Assembly (NCBI GenBank): GCA_944321365.1
Contig: CALULA010000002.1
Location: 186,001 to 250,000, forward strand
DNA length: 64,000 nt
Source of the DNA: an uncultured Paraprevotella sp.
GTDB taxonomy: Bacteria > Bacteroidota > Bacteroidia > Bacteroidales > Bacteroidaceae
Reading direction: 5' to 3'
The translations under genes and the position numbers were made by a program. Under the pieces are notes generated by a model. It was not told where the DNA came from and did no database searches. It worked only from the letters and a program-made list of their open reading frames with translations. This document shows positions 1-8,617 of the stretch, piece after piece. Every line of letters begins with the position of its first letter. Position 1 is the stretch's first letter.

Positions 1-2
1 GT

Positions 3-302
3 GACCGTGCTGCGGATGGCAGTCAGTTACGGCCTTTTATCGTTTGGTTCGGCGAGGCAGTTCCGATGATAGAGACAGCCATAGACATCACTTCGACGGC
101 TGATTTTTTTGTGGTTATCGGCACATCTCTGAATGTTTACCCGGCAGCAGGACTGTTGAATTATGTCCCTTCCCATGCTCCTGTTTATGTGATAGATCCC
201 AAGCCCGTAGCAGGTATTCATAGCGGGGGGCGTGTGCATCATTTGATGAAAGGAGCCTCCGAAGGAGTGGAGGAGCTTATGGCTTGCTTGGAAAAATTGT
301 GA
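3..302 (+). CDS. cobB: Sir2-family NAD-dependent protein deacylase, C-terminal part
   Basis: The window opens inside this gene; the frame is open from base 3 to the stop at 300-302, so the N-terminal half lies outside. The visible part has VWFGEAVP, a hallmark of bacterial sirtuins close to the acyl-lysine binding channel, then GTSLNVYPAA, the conserved GTSL segment of the Rossmann NAD site, and VIDPKP. Sirtuins remove acetyl or longer acyl groups from lysines in the cytoplasm using NAD. The internal ATG at base 66 is not the start because conserved sequence continues upstream of it. The family assignment is firm; whether the preferred substrate is acetyl or succinyl cannot be judged without the missing N-terminal half. 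Confidence 0.9.
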   Translation, partial: DRAADGSQLRPFIVWFGEAVPMIETAIDITSTADFFVVIGTSLNVYPAAGLLNYVPSHAPVYVIDPKPVAGIHSGGRVHHLMKGASEGVEELMACLEKL

Positions 303-396
303 AAGGGAAAGGAAGCGGGCGAAGTAACGGTTAGGTACATGTGTTAAAAAAATAAAAGCAAAAGGGAGTTTCTGCTGTTTTCTACCTAAAAAGTAG

Positions 397-404
397 TATA
401 CTTG
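397..404 (+). promoter_or_regulatory. Possible -7 element for rubredoxin
   Basis: TATACTTG differs by one base from the Bacteroidetes -7 consensus TAnnTTTG and lies 42 bases before the rubredoxin ATG. No good -33 TTTG is seen at the expected spacing, so this is tentative. Confidence 0.35.
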
Positions 405-446
405 CACAAGTATTGATATAAAAATGAACTTAAACCCATTAAAACG

Positions 447-611
447 ATGAAGAAGTATATTTGCACAGTGTGCCAGTGGGTGTACGACCCCGAAGTAGGA
501 GATCCTGAATCAGGCATTGCACCGGGAACGGCTTTTGAGGATATTCCGGAAGACTGGGTTTGTCCGGTTTGCGGAGTGGGCAAGGATGATTTCGAGCCTT
601 ACGAGGAATAA
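447..611 (+). CDS. Rubredoxin
   Basis: A 54-residue protein with the two rubredoxin knuckles: CTVC at residues 6-9 and CPVCG at residues 39-43, plus the conserved YDP and WVCP segments. The four cysteines bind one iron ion. The protein is a small cytoplasmic electron carrier, in anaerobes often feeding rubrerythrin or other oxygen and peroxide reductases. The length is normal for a single-domain rubredoxin and the ATG sits directly before the conserved MKKYIC start. It stands alone, 144 bases after the sirtuin gene, and is followed by its own terminator, so it is probably transcribed by itself. The electron partner is not visible here. Confidence 0.96.
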   Translation: MKKYICTVCQWVYDPEVGDPESGIAPGTAFEDIPEDWVCPVCGVGKDDFEPYEE

Positions 612-630
612 TAATAAGGAAAAAGGGATA

Positions 631-678
631 AGATTGCTTCTGGCTTGCTTGAATGTAAGTCGGAAGCAATCTTTTTTT
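631..678 (+). terminator. Rho-independent terminator after rubredoxin
   Basis: AGATTGCTTC (631-640) is perfectly complementary to GAAGCAATCT (663-672), followed by a run of T. It lies 20 bases after the rubredoxin stop codon. Confidence 0.85.
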
Positions 679-967
679 GAGTCTAATCTACTTGTTCCGT
701 ATTCAGCATCAAAAGTCATTTACATTATAAAATCCAACCAAGATATTTTTTTCCCAGTTTGTAGTACAACAAATGAGGCTGAGTCGTAAAATGGTAATTA
801 CAACACAACCCCATTTATTTTGTCATCTCTTAAGAATTATATTTTAGCGGGATATTATCCAGTGACAGTATCTCACGGATTTTTCCGACAAGAGTTCAAA
901 AGAGCTCTCATTGTCCTTTTGAAGTTATAAGCTTATAATCCTAAACTTACCGCATGGGAATCATCAA
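679..967. other. Intergenic stretch without a gene
   Basis: Between the rubredoxin terminator and the end of the acyltransferase gene no convincing gene or RNA is seen. The stretch is AT-rich and contains a 14-base perfect palindrome, TTATAAGCTTATAA, at 925-938, which may simply be chance in this composition. Confidence 0.5.
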
Positions 968-2035
968 TCATCCGATGACCCACCGGCTACCGGGCACATA
1001 CGAAATCAGTTTCGTTGTGACATAGCAACTGATGAACGTCAGCAGTGTGATAAGCGGAATGGCTATGCCCACAGAAGTATGCGGCTGCACCAGCCGGAAC
1101 CAGAATGGCAACCATAACAGATGCATCAGATACATGCCATAGCTGTTCATGGAAAGGCTCTTGAACATGCCATACCCACGGCTTTCCTTCTGAATGGTCG
1201 TAAACAGCAGAAAAGCACCGAATGTAGCCACCACACAGTTGATGATGCAGAAACACCAGGCCACCTCCAGGTCAGACAGCAGCTGCGGAGTGCCGGGCTT
1301 AGCCTGAAGATAGAAACTGAGAATGGTAAACGCTGAACCTCCCAACAGGCAGACCAGGCCTATGGCATAACGTCTTGCACGGCTCCAGTCGATATGATAA
1401 CGGATATAGTGCCCCAAGACCAGATAGCCGGGATAACCGCTGAAATCATAGAGCATGTGATACTGGTTCCACCAGCATTGCCCAAAGACATCTCCGTAGA
1501 ACTTATTCACAAAGGGCAGACAAGTGGTCAAGGCCCATAGCAACAGAAACATCTGTTCCTGTCTGGCCGTTGCAGTACGCAGCCACGGGGAGAGTATCGG
1601 AATGAGCAGATAAAGCCCAATCAGCGGATACATAAACCAGAGGTGAAAGGCATTTGAGGGGAAATTCAAGGGCAACTTGCAGACTGCGATACACATCTCT
1701 TTCCAACTGCCGCCGGACTGCCACACCGGGAGCAGGGCATAGATGACCATAAATACAGCCATCGGTGGCAATATGCGGAGAAAACGCCGCTTATAGAATT
1801 CTCCCCAAGACTGGTTTTTCTTCATCGGCACCAGCAGATAGGCCGAAGTAATGACAAACAGAGGAACTGAAATGCGGCTCATGCCGTCCCAGATAGCTAT
1901 CCAAAGCCGGTGAGACTCAGATAACACCGGTATATCACCTGTCCCATAGAATGCTTCACTGGAATGGACCATAATCACCAGAAAACAGGCAAAAGCCCGC
2001 AAGTAGTCCAAAAAGACAACTCTATTCTGCTTCAT
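968..2035 (-). CDS. Membrane acyltransferase, acyltransferase-3 family
   Basis: A 355-residue polytopic membrane protein with about ten hydrophobic segments. The N-terminus FLDYLRAFACFLVIMVHSSE is the signature of the acyltransferase-3 family, with the expected histidine after the first membrane segment. Members move acetyl, succinyl or other acyl groups onto extracytoplasmic sugars such as O-antigen, capsule or periplasmic glucans, acting in the inner membrane. The length is that of a single-domain member without a periplasmic SGNH domain. The gene stands alone on the minus strand behind its own promoter. The acceptor is unknown, and no polysaccharide genes lie directly beside it. Confidence 0.85.
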   Translation of the reverse strand: MKQNRVVFLDYLRAFACFLVIMVHSSEAFYGTGDIPVLSESHRLWIAIWDGMSRISVPLFVITSAYLLVPMKKNQSWGEFYKRRFLRILPPMAVFMVIYALLPVWQSGGSWKEMCIAVCKLPLNFPSNAFHLWFMYPLIGLYLLIPILSPWLRTATARQEQMFLLLWALTTCLPFVNKFYGDVFGQCWWNQYHMLYDFSGYPGYLVLGHYIRYHIDWSRARRYAIGLVCLLGGSAFTILSFYLQAKPGTPQLLSDLEVAWCFCIINCVVATFGAFLLFTTIQKESRGYGMFKSLSMNSYGMYLMHLLWLPFWFRLVQPHTSVGIAIPLITLLTFISCYVTTKLISYVPGSRWVIG

Positions 2036-2143
2036 GTGATAAACTCTTTCTGTTTAGAAATACAACCGATTATAAGGAAAGGCGTAGACAACAAGAACAC
2101 GACCAACCCGTCTGTTCCGAACCTATTCCCTAATCATTTACCG

Positions 2144-2174
2144 CAAAAGTAGGCAATTGGCTTGACACCGGCAA
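2144..2174 (-). promoter_or_regulatory. Promoter of the acyltransferase gene
   Basis: On the minus strand, TTGC (2171-2174) is followed after 19 bases by TACTTTTG (2144-2151), a full match to TAnnTTTG. This implies a leader of roughly 100 bases before the ATG at 2035. Confidence 0.65.
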
Positions 2175-2372
2175 TGTTATTTCACATTTTTTGTGTCTTT
2201 CCACAGTCCTTTTTGCACTATTCCGCAGCCTGACTTTGTTATCTCCGCTCCATTACAGCAAAAAGAGAATAAGTAGAAACAGATTGGCACTTATTCACGG
2301 TTTTTAAGCCGTAAAGTGTTTCACCTTTTCCTTTTTGTGAATACATTTACAAGTAAACAAAGAACGTGTAAG
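2175..2372. other. Intergenic stretch without a gene
   Basis: AT-rich sequence between the acyltransferase promoter and the regulator pseudogene. No gene, RNA or convincing hairpin was seen. It may hold the former promoter of the decayed regulator. Confidence 0.4.
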
Positions 2373-2870
2373 ATGGAAGGAATCATCAATGTAGGCCGCG
2401 TGGAATGTTCGGACTGGAAATGCAGCATCCGCTGGTCGGTGCGGCGGACCTGCGCCAGACCACACGCTTTCCTACCCGGTTCTGCATTTGGAATGGGGTA
2501 TATGCGGTTTTCCTGATACAGACCCAATGCGGGGACATCCGTTATGGCAGACAGACGTATGACTATCAGGAGGAAACCGTGACGAACTTCTCCCCCGGAC
2601 AGACCTCTTTGACAGAAGTTCCGGACAGCGTGAAACCCATTGCACGGGGAGTGATATTCCATTCGGACCTCATCTGGGGCACCTCGCTCGTACTTGAGAT
2701 CTGTTATTATTCTTTCTTTTCCAACCTGTCTAATGAGGCATTGCACTTCTCGGAAGAGGAGAAAGGCATTTTCATTGACTGTCTCGACAAAATCAGTATC
2801 GAACTGCACATCCCATAGACAAACACGGCAATTGACTTATATATAGAAATTTAACGCGCCCGTGTATTTC
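2373..2870 (+). pseudogene. AraC-type regulator remnant, sensor half only
   Basis: A decayed gene. From the ATG at 2373 one frame reads MEGIINVGRVE; at about 2404 the frame shifts and the second frame continues MFGLEMQHPLVGAADL and on to SFFSNLSNEALHFSEEEKG, ending at 2818. This matches, from memory, the cupin-like N-terminal half of AraC-family activators common in Bacteroides. Just after the stop, CCATAGACAAACACGG looks like the next conserved piece (IDKHS) shifted again. The C-terminal double helix-turn-helix is absent. I count a small deletion near 2404, at least one frameshift after 2800 and loss of the 3' half. It cannot work as a regulator. The family call rests on recognition rather than a search. 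Confidence 0.75.
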
Positions 2871-3066
2871 ACCGATTCCTACTGCGTATGGCAGAAAGAG
2901 GCCATAGAGAACGCCAAAAAGCAGGTCCGGCAAATACCCAAAGAGACGACATCAGCACCCTGATGGAGGGTAAAATCGCCAGGAAAAGAAGAAAATCAAT
3001 GCCGGATCGAGGGAAAAACTCAAGTTCCTGATACCGGATGAGGCCTTGTCTAAAAAGGATTCGTAA
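2860..3066 (+). pseudogene. Unidentified degraded coding fragment
   Basis: After the regulator remnant, a broken reading frame can be followed across shifts: VYFTDSYCVWQKEAIENAKK, then a stop, then in other frames LMEGKIARKRR and KINAGSREKLKFLIPDEALS, ending at TAA 3064-3066. The composition looks protein-coding and C-terminal, rich in lysine and glutamate. I do not recognise the family. Together with the truncated regulator beside it, it suggests the scar of an old deletion or a lost mobile segment. Confidence 0.5.
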
Positions 3067-3149
3067 TGTTGCACTCGCTGGTTGGCTCTGGCGGTTCTAT
3101 TCAGTCGTGGCATTAGAACTCCTGTCGTGGATGCGTTTTACGGAAAGAA

Positions 3150-4838
3150 TCAGCCCTCGTGTGCTTTCATCCGCGCTTCAGTCACGTTGATGATGCAGTC
3201 GGACAGCTGCTCGCATTCGTTGATGACGTCCATGTACATGGCGCCTGTCTGGTAGTTGTACACGCCGTTGTTCACGTCCGTGAAGTTCAGGTTGCGCAGC
3301 TGGTTGCGGAACTTGTTGATTTCGTTCTCGATGTAGTAGGCCGTGGAGGCTTCCCGTGGCGGCCGGCGCATGGCCAGCAGGTTCCTCATCTGCTCCAGGG
3401 CCTGTTCGGCCAGCTGGAACATCTGGTGGATGTGCTCCTGCTGCTTTTCCGTGAACCGCTGTGGGCTGCGGTAGCTGCGCCGGGCGGTGTGGGCGATGTG
3501 GTGGCAGCTGTCGCCGATGCTCTCTATCTCCGCCACTTCGAGCAGCATGCTGCGGATGGAGGGGCGTAGGCTGTCCGGTACGTCCTCTTCGGTGGTAATC
3601 TTGTTCAGGTAGTTGGCGATGTCCATCTCCATCTCGTCGCAGATGTCTTCATAGTGCTCCACGAGGGTGAAGATGTTCTTGAATTCCGCATCGTTGTGGG
3701 CCGAGAACAGGTAGCGCGTCTGGGTGAACATCCGCGTCACGGTGTCGGCATAGTTGATGATTTCCTTGCGGGCCGCCATGACGGACTGTTCCGGCGTGTC
3801 GAGCAGTCCCTTGTTGATGAAGAGCAGCTGGCCCTCCTCCTCGCTGTGCTTGTGGCGTTTCGTGACGCGGCGCACGGTCAGCAGCTCCAGCGGCTTGGCA
3901 AAACCGAGGAAGAGCAGGGCGTTGCAGAGGTTGAAGCCGGTGTGAAATGCGGCCAGCACGTAGGCCAGATTGTTGTCGGGCGTGCTCTGCCGCAGCGTGG
4001 GGTCGAGGTGGAACAGGTCGCACAGCAGGTTGACAAACCAAGGGAAAGCCAGGAACATCCAGGCCACTCCGCTGATGTTGAACACCAGTTGGCCGAAAGC
4101 CGTGCGGCGCGCCGGTGTACCGGCCGAGGAGGCGGCGCGGCAGGTGATGATGGCGCGGCCGATGTTCTCGCCCAGCATGAAGGCCACACCTGCATAGACC
4201 GACCATACGCCCGTGGCGCAGAGTGCCATGGACGTGGCCATGATGGCGGCGGACGACTGTACGGCGAAAGTGACGGCTGCCCCTACGAGCAGCAGCAGGG
4301 CATACGAGCCGTAATGCTCGCCGGGGACGGACAGGTAGCGGGCGATGGCCCCCTGGCCGGACAGCTGCATTTCGTCGGCCAGGTCGCAGAGCAGTCCCAG
4401 GCTCAACAGGATGAAGCATAGGCCGAAGAGCGACTCGCCCAGTGCGCGCTGCTTGCGGCTGTACACCAACAGGAAGGCAATCAGCATCAGGGGGTAGATG
4501 TAGTTGCTGATGCTGAAGTTGAATTCGGCGGCCATGATCCAGGCGATGAGCGTGTTACCGACCGAGGCTCCCATCAGCAGGGGCAGGGACTGCGAGAGTG
4601 TGAGCAGCCCCGCATGTACGAGGCTGATGGTCAGCAGCGAGGCGCTGGTGGACGACTGCAGCATCACGGCCACGAGCGTGCCGGTGAGCAGCGATGTGAA
4701 ACGGTTGGTGGCCAGCGAGTCGAGGACGTAGCGGAGTCTGTCTCCGGCCAGCTTCTGCAGGCTTTCTCCCATGAGCCTGGTGCCGTACATCAGTAAGCCC
4801 AGGCACCCCAAAAGTTTTAAAAATGCTAAAACCACCAT
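3150..4838 (-). CDS. nptA: Na+/phosphate cotransporter with PhoU-like domain
   Basis: A 562-residue protein. The N-terminal two thirds carry two inverted Na/Pi-cotransporter repeats, each with the QSS signature (QSSTSASLLTISL and VQSSAAIMATSM), in about eight membrane segments. The last third is a soluble, helical PhoU-like domain. It imports inorganic phosphate with sodium across the inner membrane, and the PhoU part probably restrains uptake. A longer frame opens at 4895, but I chose the ATG at 4836-4838: a -7 element lies between the two candidates, and the conserved LLGCLGLLMYGTRLMGESL starts just after it. It is transcribed away from the kinase gene at 4930. A second phosphate system (Pit) lies near 58 kb. 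Confidence 0.9.
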   Translation of the reverse strand: MVVLAFLKLLGCLGLLMYGTRLMGESLQKLAGDRLRYVLDSLATNRFTSLLTGTLVAVMLQSSTSASLLTISLVHAGLLTLSQSLPLLMGASVGNTLIAWIMAAEFNFSISNYIYPLMLIAFLLVYSRKQRALGESLFGLCFILLSLGLLCDLADEMQLSGQGAIARYLSVPGEHYGSYALLLLVGAAVTFAVQSSAAIMATSMALCATGVWSVYAGVAFMLGENIGRAIITCRAASSAGTPARRTAFGQLVFNISGVAWMFLAFPWFVNLLCDLFHLDPTLRQSTPDNNLAYVLAAFHTGFNLCNALLFLGFAKPLELLTVRRVTKRHKHSEEEGQLLFINKGLLDTPEQSVMAARKEIINYADTVTRMFTQTRYLFSAHNDAEFKNIFTLVEHYEDICDEMEMDIANYLNKITTEEDVPDSLRPSIRSMLLEVAEIESIGDSCHHIAHTARRSYRSPQRFTEKQQEHIHQMFQLAEQALEQMRNLLAMRRPPREASTAYYIENEINKFRNQLRNLNFTDVNNGVYNYQTGAMYMDVINECEQLSDCIINVTEARMKAHEG

Positions 4839-4847
4839 AATCCAGTA

Positions 4848-4855
4848 CAAATATA
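4848..4855 (-). promoter_or_regulatory. -7 element upstream of the Na/Pi cotransporter
   Basis: TATATTTG on the minus strand matches TAnnTTTG exactly, 9 bases before the chosen ATG. This implies a very short leader and argues against the upstream start at 4895. No clear -33 element is visible. Confidence 0.5.
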
Positions 4856-4929
4856 AGTGAACGGCAGGATATAGTCTCCCGTCCATTGCATACATTTAGG
4901 ACCTGTTTCACACAAAATCCAAGAGACTT

Positions 4930-6591
4930 ATGGTACAAGAGATTAAAATCCGCTGCAAAAATAATAAAAAAAGCATAAACCTCCCCATCGGGAGCACACT
5001 TTGGGACGCTTATCATGCCCTGAAGCTGCAGATGCCCTACGGGCCGGTGAGTGCCAAGGTGAACAACAAGGTGGAGGGGCTGCACTACCGTTTCTACAAC
5101 GACAAGGATGTGGAGTTCCTCGACGTGACCTCGCCCTCTGGCATGCGCACTTACACCCGCTCGCTCTTCTTCGTGCTGGTCAAGGCCGTGAAGGAGCTGT
5201 TTCCGGGTTGCCAGCTGCGCATCGACACGCCCGTGTCGCGCGGTTACTACTGCAACCTGCGTATCGGGCGGCCGCTGGAGGAGAACGACGTGACGGCCAT
5301 CTGGCGCAGGATGAAGGAGATTGTGGCGGCCGACATCCCTTTCCATCGGGTGCAGAGCCCCACGGAGGAGGCCGTGGAGATGTTCCGCAAGGAGGGCATG
5401 ACCAGCAAGGTGAAGCTGCTGGAGAGTTCCGGCTCTATCTACACGCATTATTATAGGCTGGGCGATACGGTGGATTATTTCTACGGTTCGCTGCTCACCT
5501 CCACTGGGGGACTGAAGGTGTTCGACGTGATGAAGTACTACGATGGTCTGCTGCTGCGCATCCCCTCGCGCAAGAACCCGGAGCAGCTGGAGGAGATGGT
5601 GCATCAGGAGAAGATGCTCGACATCTTCCGTGAGCATCACCGCTGGCAGGAGATTGTGGGACTGAGCACCGTGGGTGACTTCAACCGGGCCTGTCAGGAG
5701 GGGCACACCACGGAGCTGATTAACGTGGCCGAGGCGCTGCAGGAGAAGAAGATTGTGCGCATAGCCGACGAAATCCATTCGCGCCGCAACCTGAAGCTGG
5801 TGCTGATTGCCGGTCCGTCGTCGAGCGGGAAGACCACGTTCAGCAAGCGGCTTTCCATCCAGCTGATGGCCAACGGGATGAGGCCTTATCCCATATCGCT
5901 GGACGATTATTTCCTGGATCGCGAGCATACGCCGCGGGACGAGAACGGGGAATATGACTTCGAGTCGCTCTATGCCCTGGACCTGCCGTTCTTCAACGCC
6001 CAGCTCCAGGCACTGCTCGCCGGCGAGGAGGTGGAGCTGCCGCGCTTCAATTTCCAGACGGGGCGGCGTGAGATGAGCGGAAAGAAGCTCCGGCTGGCCG
6101 AGAACATGATTCTGGTGCTGGAGGGGATTCATGGGCTGAATCCGGAACTGACGTCGCAGATTGAGGACCGTTACAAGTACCGTATCTATGTGTCGGCCAT
6201 GACCACCATCCTGCTGGATGCCCACAACTACATCCCCACGACGGACAACCGTCTGCTGCGCCGCATCATCCGCGACTACAAGTACCGCGGTTACTCGGCG
6301 CTGGACACCATTCGCCGTTGGCAGAGCGTGCGCAACGGTGAGGACAAGTGGATTTTCCCCTATCAGGAGGAGGCCGACGCCATGTTCAACAGTGCCCTGC
6401 TGTTCGAGCTGGCCGTCATCCGCAACCAGGCACTCCCGCTGCTGGAGCTTGTGCCGGAGAACGTGCCGGAATATTCCGAGGCCTACCGTCTGCGCAAGTT
6501 CCTGCGCTATTTCACTCCTCTGCCGGACGATGAGGTGCCGCCCACTTCGCTACTGCGTGAGTTCGTGGGCGGAAGCTCTTTCCAGTACTAG
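4930..6591 (+). CDS. Uridine-kinase-like nucleoside kinase with N-terminal TGS domain
   Basis: A 553-residue protein. The N-terminal 60 residues resemble the TGS domain of threonyl-tRNA synthetase, followed by a part resembling the synthetase's second additional (editing-like) domain, including THYYRLGDTVDYFYG. The C-terminal half is a phosphoribulokinase/uridine-kinase P-loop domain with Walker A GPSSSGKTT near residue 297 and SLDDYFLDRE. Such fused kinases are widespread in Bacteroidetes and clostridia, usually annotated as nucleoside or uridine kinase. The TGS part suggests RNA or ligand sensing, but the true substrate is unproven. The gene is divergent from the phosphate transporter with 91 bases between start codons. 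Confidence 0.85.
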   Translation: MVQEIKIRCKNNKKSINLPIGSTLWDAYHALKLQMPYGPVSAKVNNKVEGLHYRFYNDKDVEFLDVTSPSGMRTYTRSLFFVLVKAVKELFPGCQLRIDTPVSRGYYCNLRIGRPLEENDVTAIWRRMKEIVAADIPFHRVQSPTEEAVEMFRKEGMTSKVKLLESSGSIYTHYYRLGDTVDYFYGSLLTSTGGLKVFDVMKYYDGLLLRIPSRKNPEQLEEMVHQEKMLDIFREHHRWQEIVGLSTVGDFNRACQEGHTTELINVAEALQEKKIVRIADEIHSRRNLKLVLIAGPSSSGKTTFSKRLSIQLMANGMRPYPISLDDYFLDREHTPRDENGEYDFESLYALDLPFFNAQLQALLAGEEVELPRFNFQTGRREMSGKKLRLAENMILVLEGIHGLNPELTSQIEDRYKYRIYVSAMTTILLDAHNYIPTTDNRLLRRIIRDYKYRGYSALDTIRRWQSVRNGEDKWIFPYQEEADAMFNSALLFELAVIRNQALPLLELVPENVPEYSEAYRLRKFLRYFTPLPDDEVPPTSLLREFVGGSSFQY

Positions 6592-7571
6592 TTTCCGGAC
6601 GGCTGACCCGTCACCTGCCGGTATATCCACCGGCTCAGGCAGAACACGGGGTAGGAAGTGATGACGCCCGCGATGGCATCCACGACGTAATGGGCCTGGA
6701 TGTAGACGGTGGCCAGCGTCAGGAACACGGCAAAGGGCAGCAGGGCATAGAAGAGCCTGCGGCTCTGCGGGTAGACCAGATACAGCAGGATGAGCGTAAG
6801 GGCGATGTGCGATGAGGGGAAGGCGGCCGTGGGACGTTCGCCGATTTCCTGTGCATAGCATACCAGTTGGCAGAACACTCCGGCGGCATCGTCCGGGAGC
6901 GGCATCATCTCGGTGTGGGTGCTGAAATAGGTGCCCAGGGCGGGGAAGCACCCGCTCTCGATGGCGGACGGCGGAATGGCCCAGAAGTAGAACTGCGGTC
7001 CGGCCACGGGGAGCCAGATGTAGATGAGGTAGTAGGTGAAGAATGAGCACATGACGATGAAGGATGCCTGTGCGTAGCGGCTGTTCCGCCAGACGAAGTA
7101 GAACACCATGACGACCAGAATCATGGGATAGTAGGCGAAGTAGCCCATGTTGAGCAGTTCGCTGAACCACAACCACGGACAGAGGCGGCTGAACTCCATT
7201 GCCGGCTGGCAGCCGAACAGCAGATGGTCCCAACGGGCAAACACGTGGTCCAGGTTGGGCAGGGTGCTGTTGAACTCATACGTGTCCGGATACCAGTAGC
7301 TGAGGAGCACCATCTGCGCTGTGATGCGCACGAACGTCATGAGACGTACGGGCCACAGCCTGTATGCGCCCCAGAGCAGCAGCGTAAGTCCCAGGATGAC
7401 GGCACGGTCGACCAGCATGAGCCAGGGGTGGTCCATGCGGGGCCACAGGAAGAGCATGAACATCGTGGTCAGGATGCTGTAGGCCAGTGCCAACCCCTCG
7501 ATGGGCCAGAGGCCACGGGGCATGCTGTCGCGTGCGATGAACCATCCGGCCGGTGGTAGCGCGGCGGTCAT
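6588..7571 (-). CDS. PAP2-family lipid phosphatase/phosphotransferase (Aur1-like)
   Basis: A 327-residue membrane protein with several hydrophobic segments. It has ERPTAAFPSSH and, about 45 residues later, AHYVVDAIAG, the central PSxH and HxxxD catalytic blocks of the PAP2 superfamily. The arrangement resembles the inositolphosphotransferase-like branch (Aur1/Ipt1) more than simple phosphatases. I start it at the ATG 7569-7571, which overlaps the stop of the upstream reductase by four bases (ATGA) and follows AAGAAGG; a much longer frame opens inside the reductase gene. Coupling to that reductase suggests a shared lipid pathway. The end overlaps the convergent kinase gene by four bases. The substrate is not known. 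Confidence 0.8.
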   Translation of the reverse strand: MTAALPPAGWFIARDSMPRGLWPIEGLALAYSILTTMFMLFLWPRMDHPWLMLVDRAVILGLTLLLWGAYRLWPVRLMTFVRITAQMVLLSYWYPDTYEFNSTLPNLDHVFARWDHLLFGCQPAMEFSRLCPWLWFSELLNMGYFAYYPMILVVMVFYFVWRNSRYAQASFIVMCSFFTYYLIYIWLPVAGPQFYFWAIPPSAIESGCFPALGTYFSTHTEMMPLPDDAAGVFCQLVCYAQEIGERPTAAFPSSHIALTLILLYLVYPQSRRLFYALLPFAVFLTLATVYIQAHYVVDAIAGVITSYPVFCLSRWIYRQVTGQPSGN

Positions 7572-8605
7572 AGCCATCCTTCTTTCTTGTACCACGCTAC
7601 GGCCTCTTTCACTCCTTGTTCCAGGGTATATTCCGGGCGGAAACCCAGTTCGCGCCGGGCCGGTTCGATGTCGCACTGCCAGTTGCGCTGGCAGAGGATG
7701 TGGAACTTGTCGCGGTTCAGGGTGGTGCATTTCCCCTGCCAGGCGGCCAGCGAGCCGTTGACGGTACAGATGGCGCGCAGAAGCCATACGGGGGCCTTGA
7801 TGCGGAGCATGAAGGGACGCCCCAGTTCCTGATGGAGCAGGTCGCTGAACTCCGTACTGTGGTAGACCTGTCCGTCACTGAGGAAGTACTCCCGTCCGGT
7901 GACCTCCTTTTCCATAGCCAGGAACACGGCCTGCACCACGTCGCGGACATAGACGAACGTGATTTCTTGCGGACGGTAGCCCACGCTGAAGTCCACGTGT
8001 TGCTGTATGCTCTGGGCCATGACGTAGTAGTCCTTTTCGCGCGGACCGTAGACGCCCGTGGGCCGCAGGATGACCCAAGGGAAGCCCTGGAGCGACTTCA
8101 GGTAGCGCTCGGCCTCCAGCTTGCTTTCGCCGTAGGCCGTGTTGGGGTGCGGCGTGTCGTCCTCCCGGATGGGGGCATAGATCCACGGGTTGTCCGGCGT
8201 GGCCTTGCGCACGGGCTGTTCGCGTATGGCACCGTACACACTCAGCGAACTGACGAAGATGAACCGCTGCGGCACCATCTCCAGTTCGCGCAGTGTGTCC
8301 ACCAGATGTCGTGTGCCGTCGGTGTTCGTACGGAAGAAGTCCTCGCGGTGTATGCACTTGGTGGCGCCTGCGGCATGCACGATGATGTCCCATCCGCCGA
8401 ATTCGGCCTTGCAGGAAGCCAGTTGCGCCCGCAGCACTTCTGGGTGTGCCAGGTCCAGTTCCGCAAACTGAGTCCGTGGGTCTGTCAGGTACTTGCGGCT
8501 GCTGGAGGCCCGCATGCCGGCCCACACGCTGTGGCCGCGTTCCAGTCCTTCTTCTACGATGAAGCTGCCGATGAATCCGCTGGCTCCTGTCACTAATATC
8601 TTCAT
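7568..8605 (-). CDS. NAD(P)-dependent epimerase/dehydratase-type reductase
   Basis: A 345-residue extended short-chain dehydrogenase. TGASGFIGSF at residues 6-15 is the GxxGxxG cofactor site; YGESKLEAE supplies the YxxxK catalytic pair, preceded by the serine of VSSLSVYG. The enzyme is cytoplasmic and reduces or epimerises an unknown substrate. In B. thetaiotaomicron a protein annotated this way (BT_0972) was reported to be 3-ketosphinganine reductase. The translational coupling here to an Aur1-like PAP2 enzyme makes a sphingolipid role plausible, but sugar-nucleotide epimerase or dihydroflavonol-reductase-like activity remains possible. It follows the cation transporter by 12 bases in the same operon. 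Confidence 0.85.
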   Translation of the reverse strand: MKILVTGASGFIGSFIVEEGLERGHSVWAGMRASSSRKYLTDPRTQFAELDLAHPEVLRAQLASCKAEFGGWDIIVHAAGATKCIHREDFFRTNTDGTRHLVDTLRELEMVPQRFIFVSSLSVYGAIREQPVRKATPDNPWIYAPIREDDTPHPNTAYGESKLEAERYLKSLQGFPWVILRPTGVYGPREKDYYVMAQSIQQHVDFSVGYRPQEITFVYVRDVVQAVFLAMEKEVTGREYFLSDGQVYHSTEFSDLLHQELGRPFMLRIKAPVWLLRAICTVNGSLAAWQGKCTTLNRDKFHILCQRNWQCDIEPARRELGFRPEYTLEQGVKEAVAWYKKEGWL

Positions 8606-8617
8606 AATAGATTCTTC

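Noticed and set aside
925..938. 14-base palindrome TTATAAGCTTATAA
   Set aside because: It lies in AT-rich sequence with no linked feature; chance is sufficient.
4555..6225. Minus-strand frame of 556 codons
   Set aside because: Antisense to the kinase and overlapping the cotransporter; no motif.
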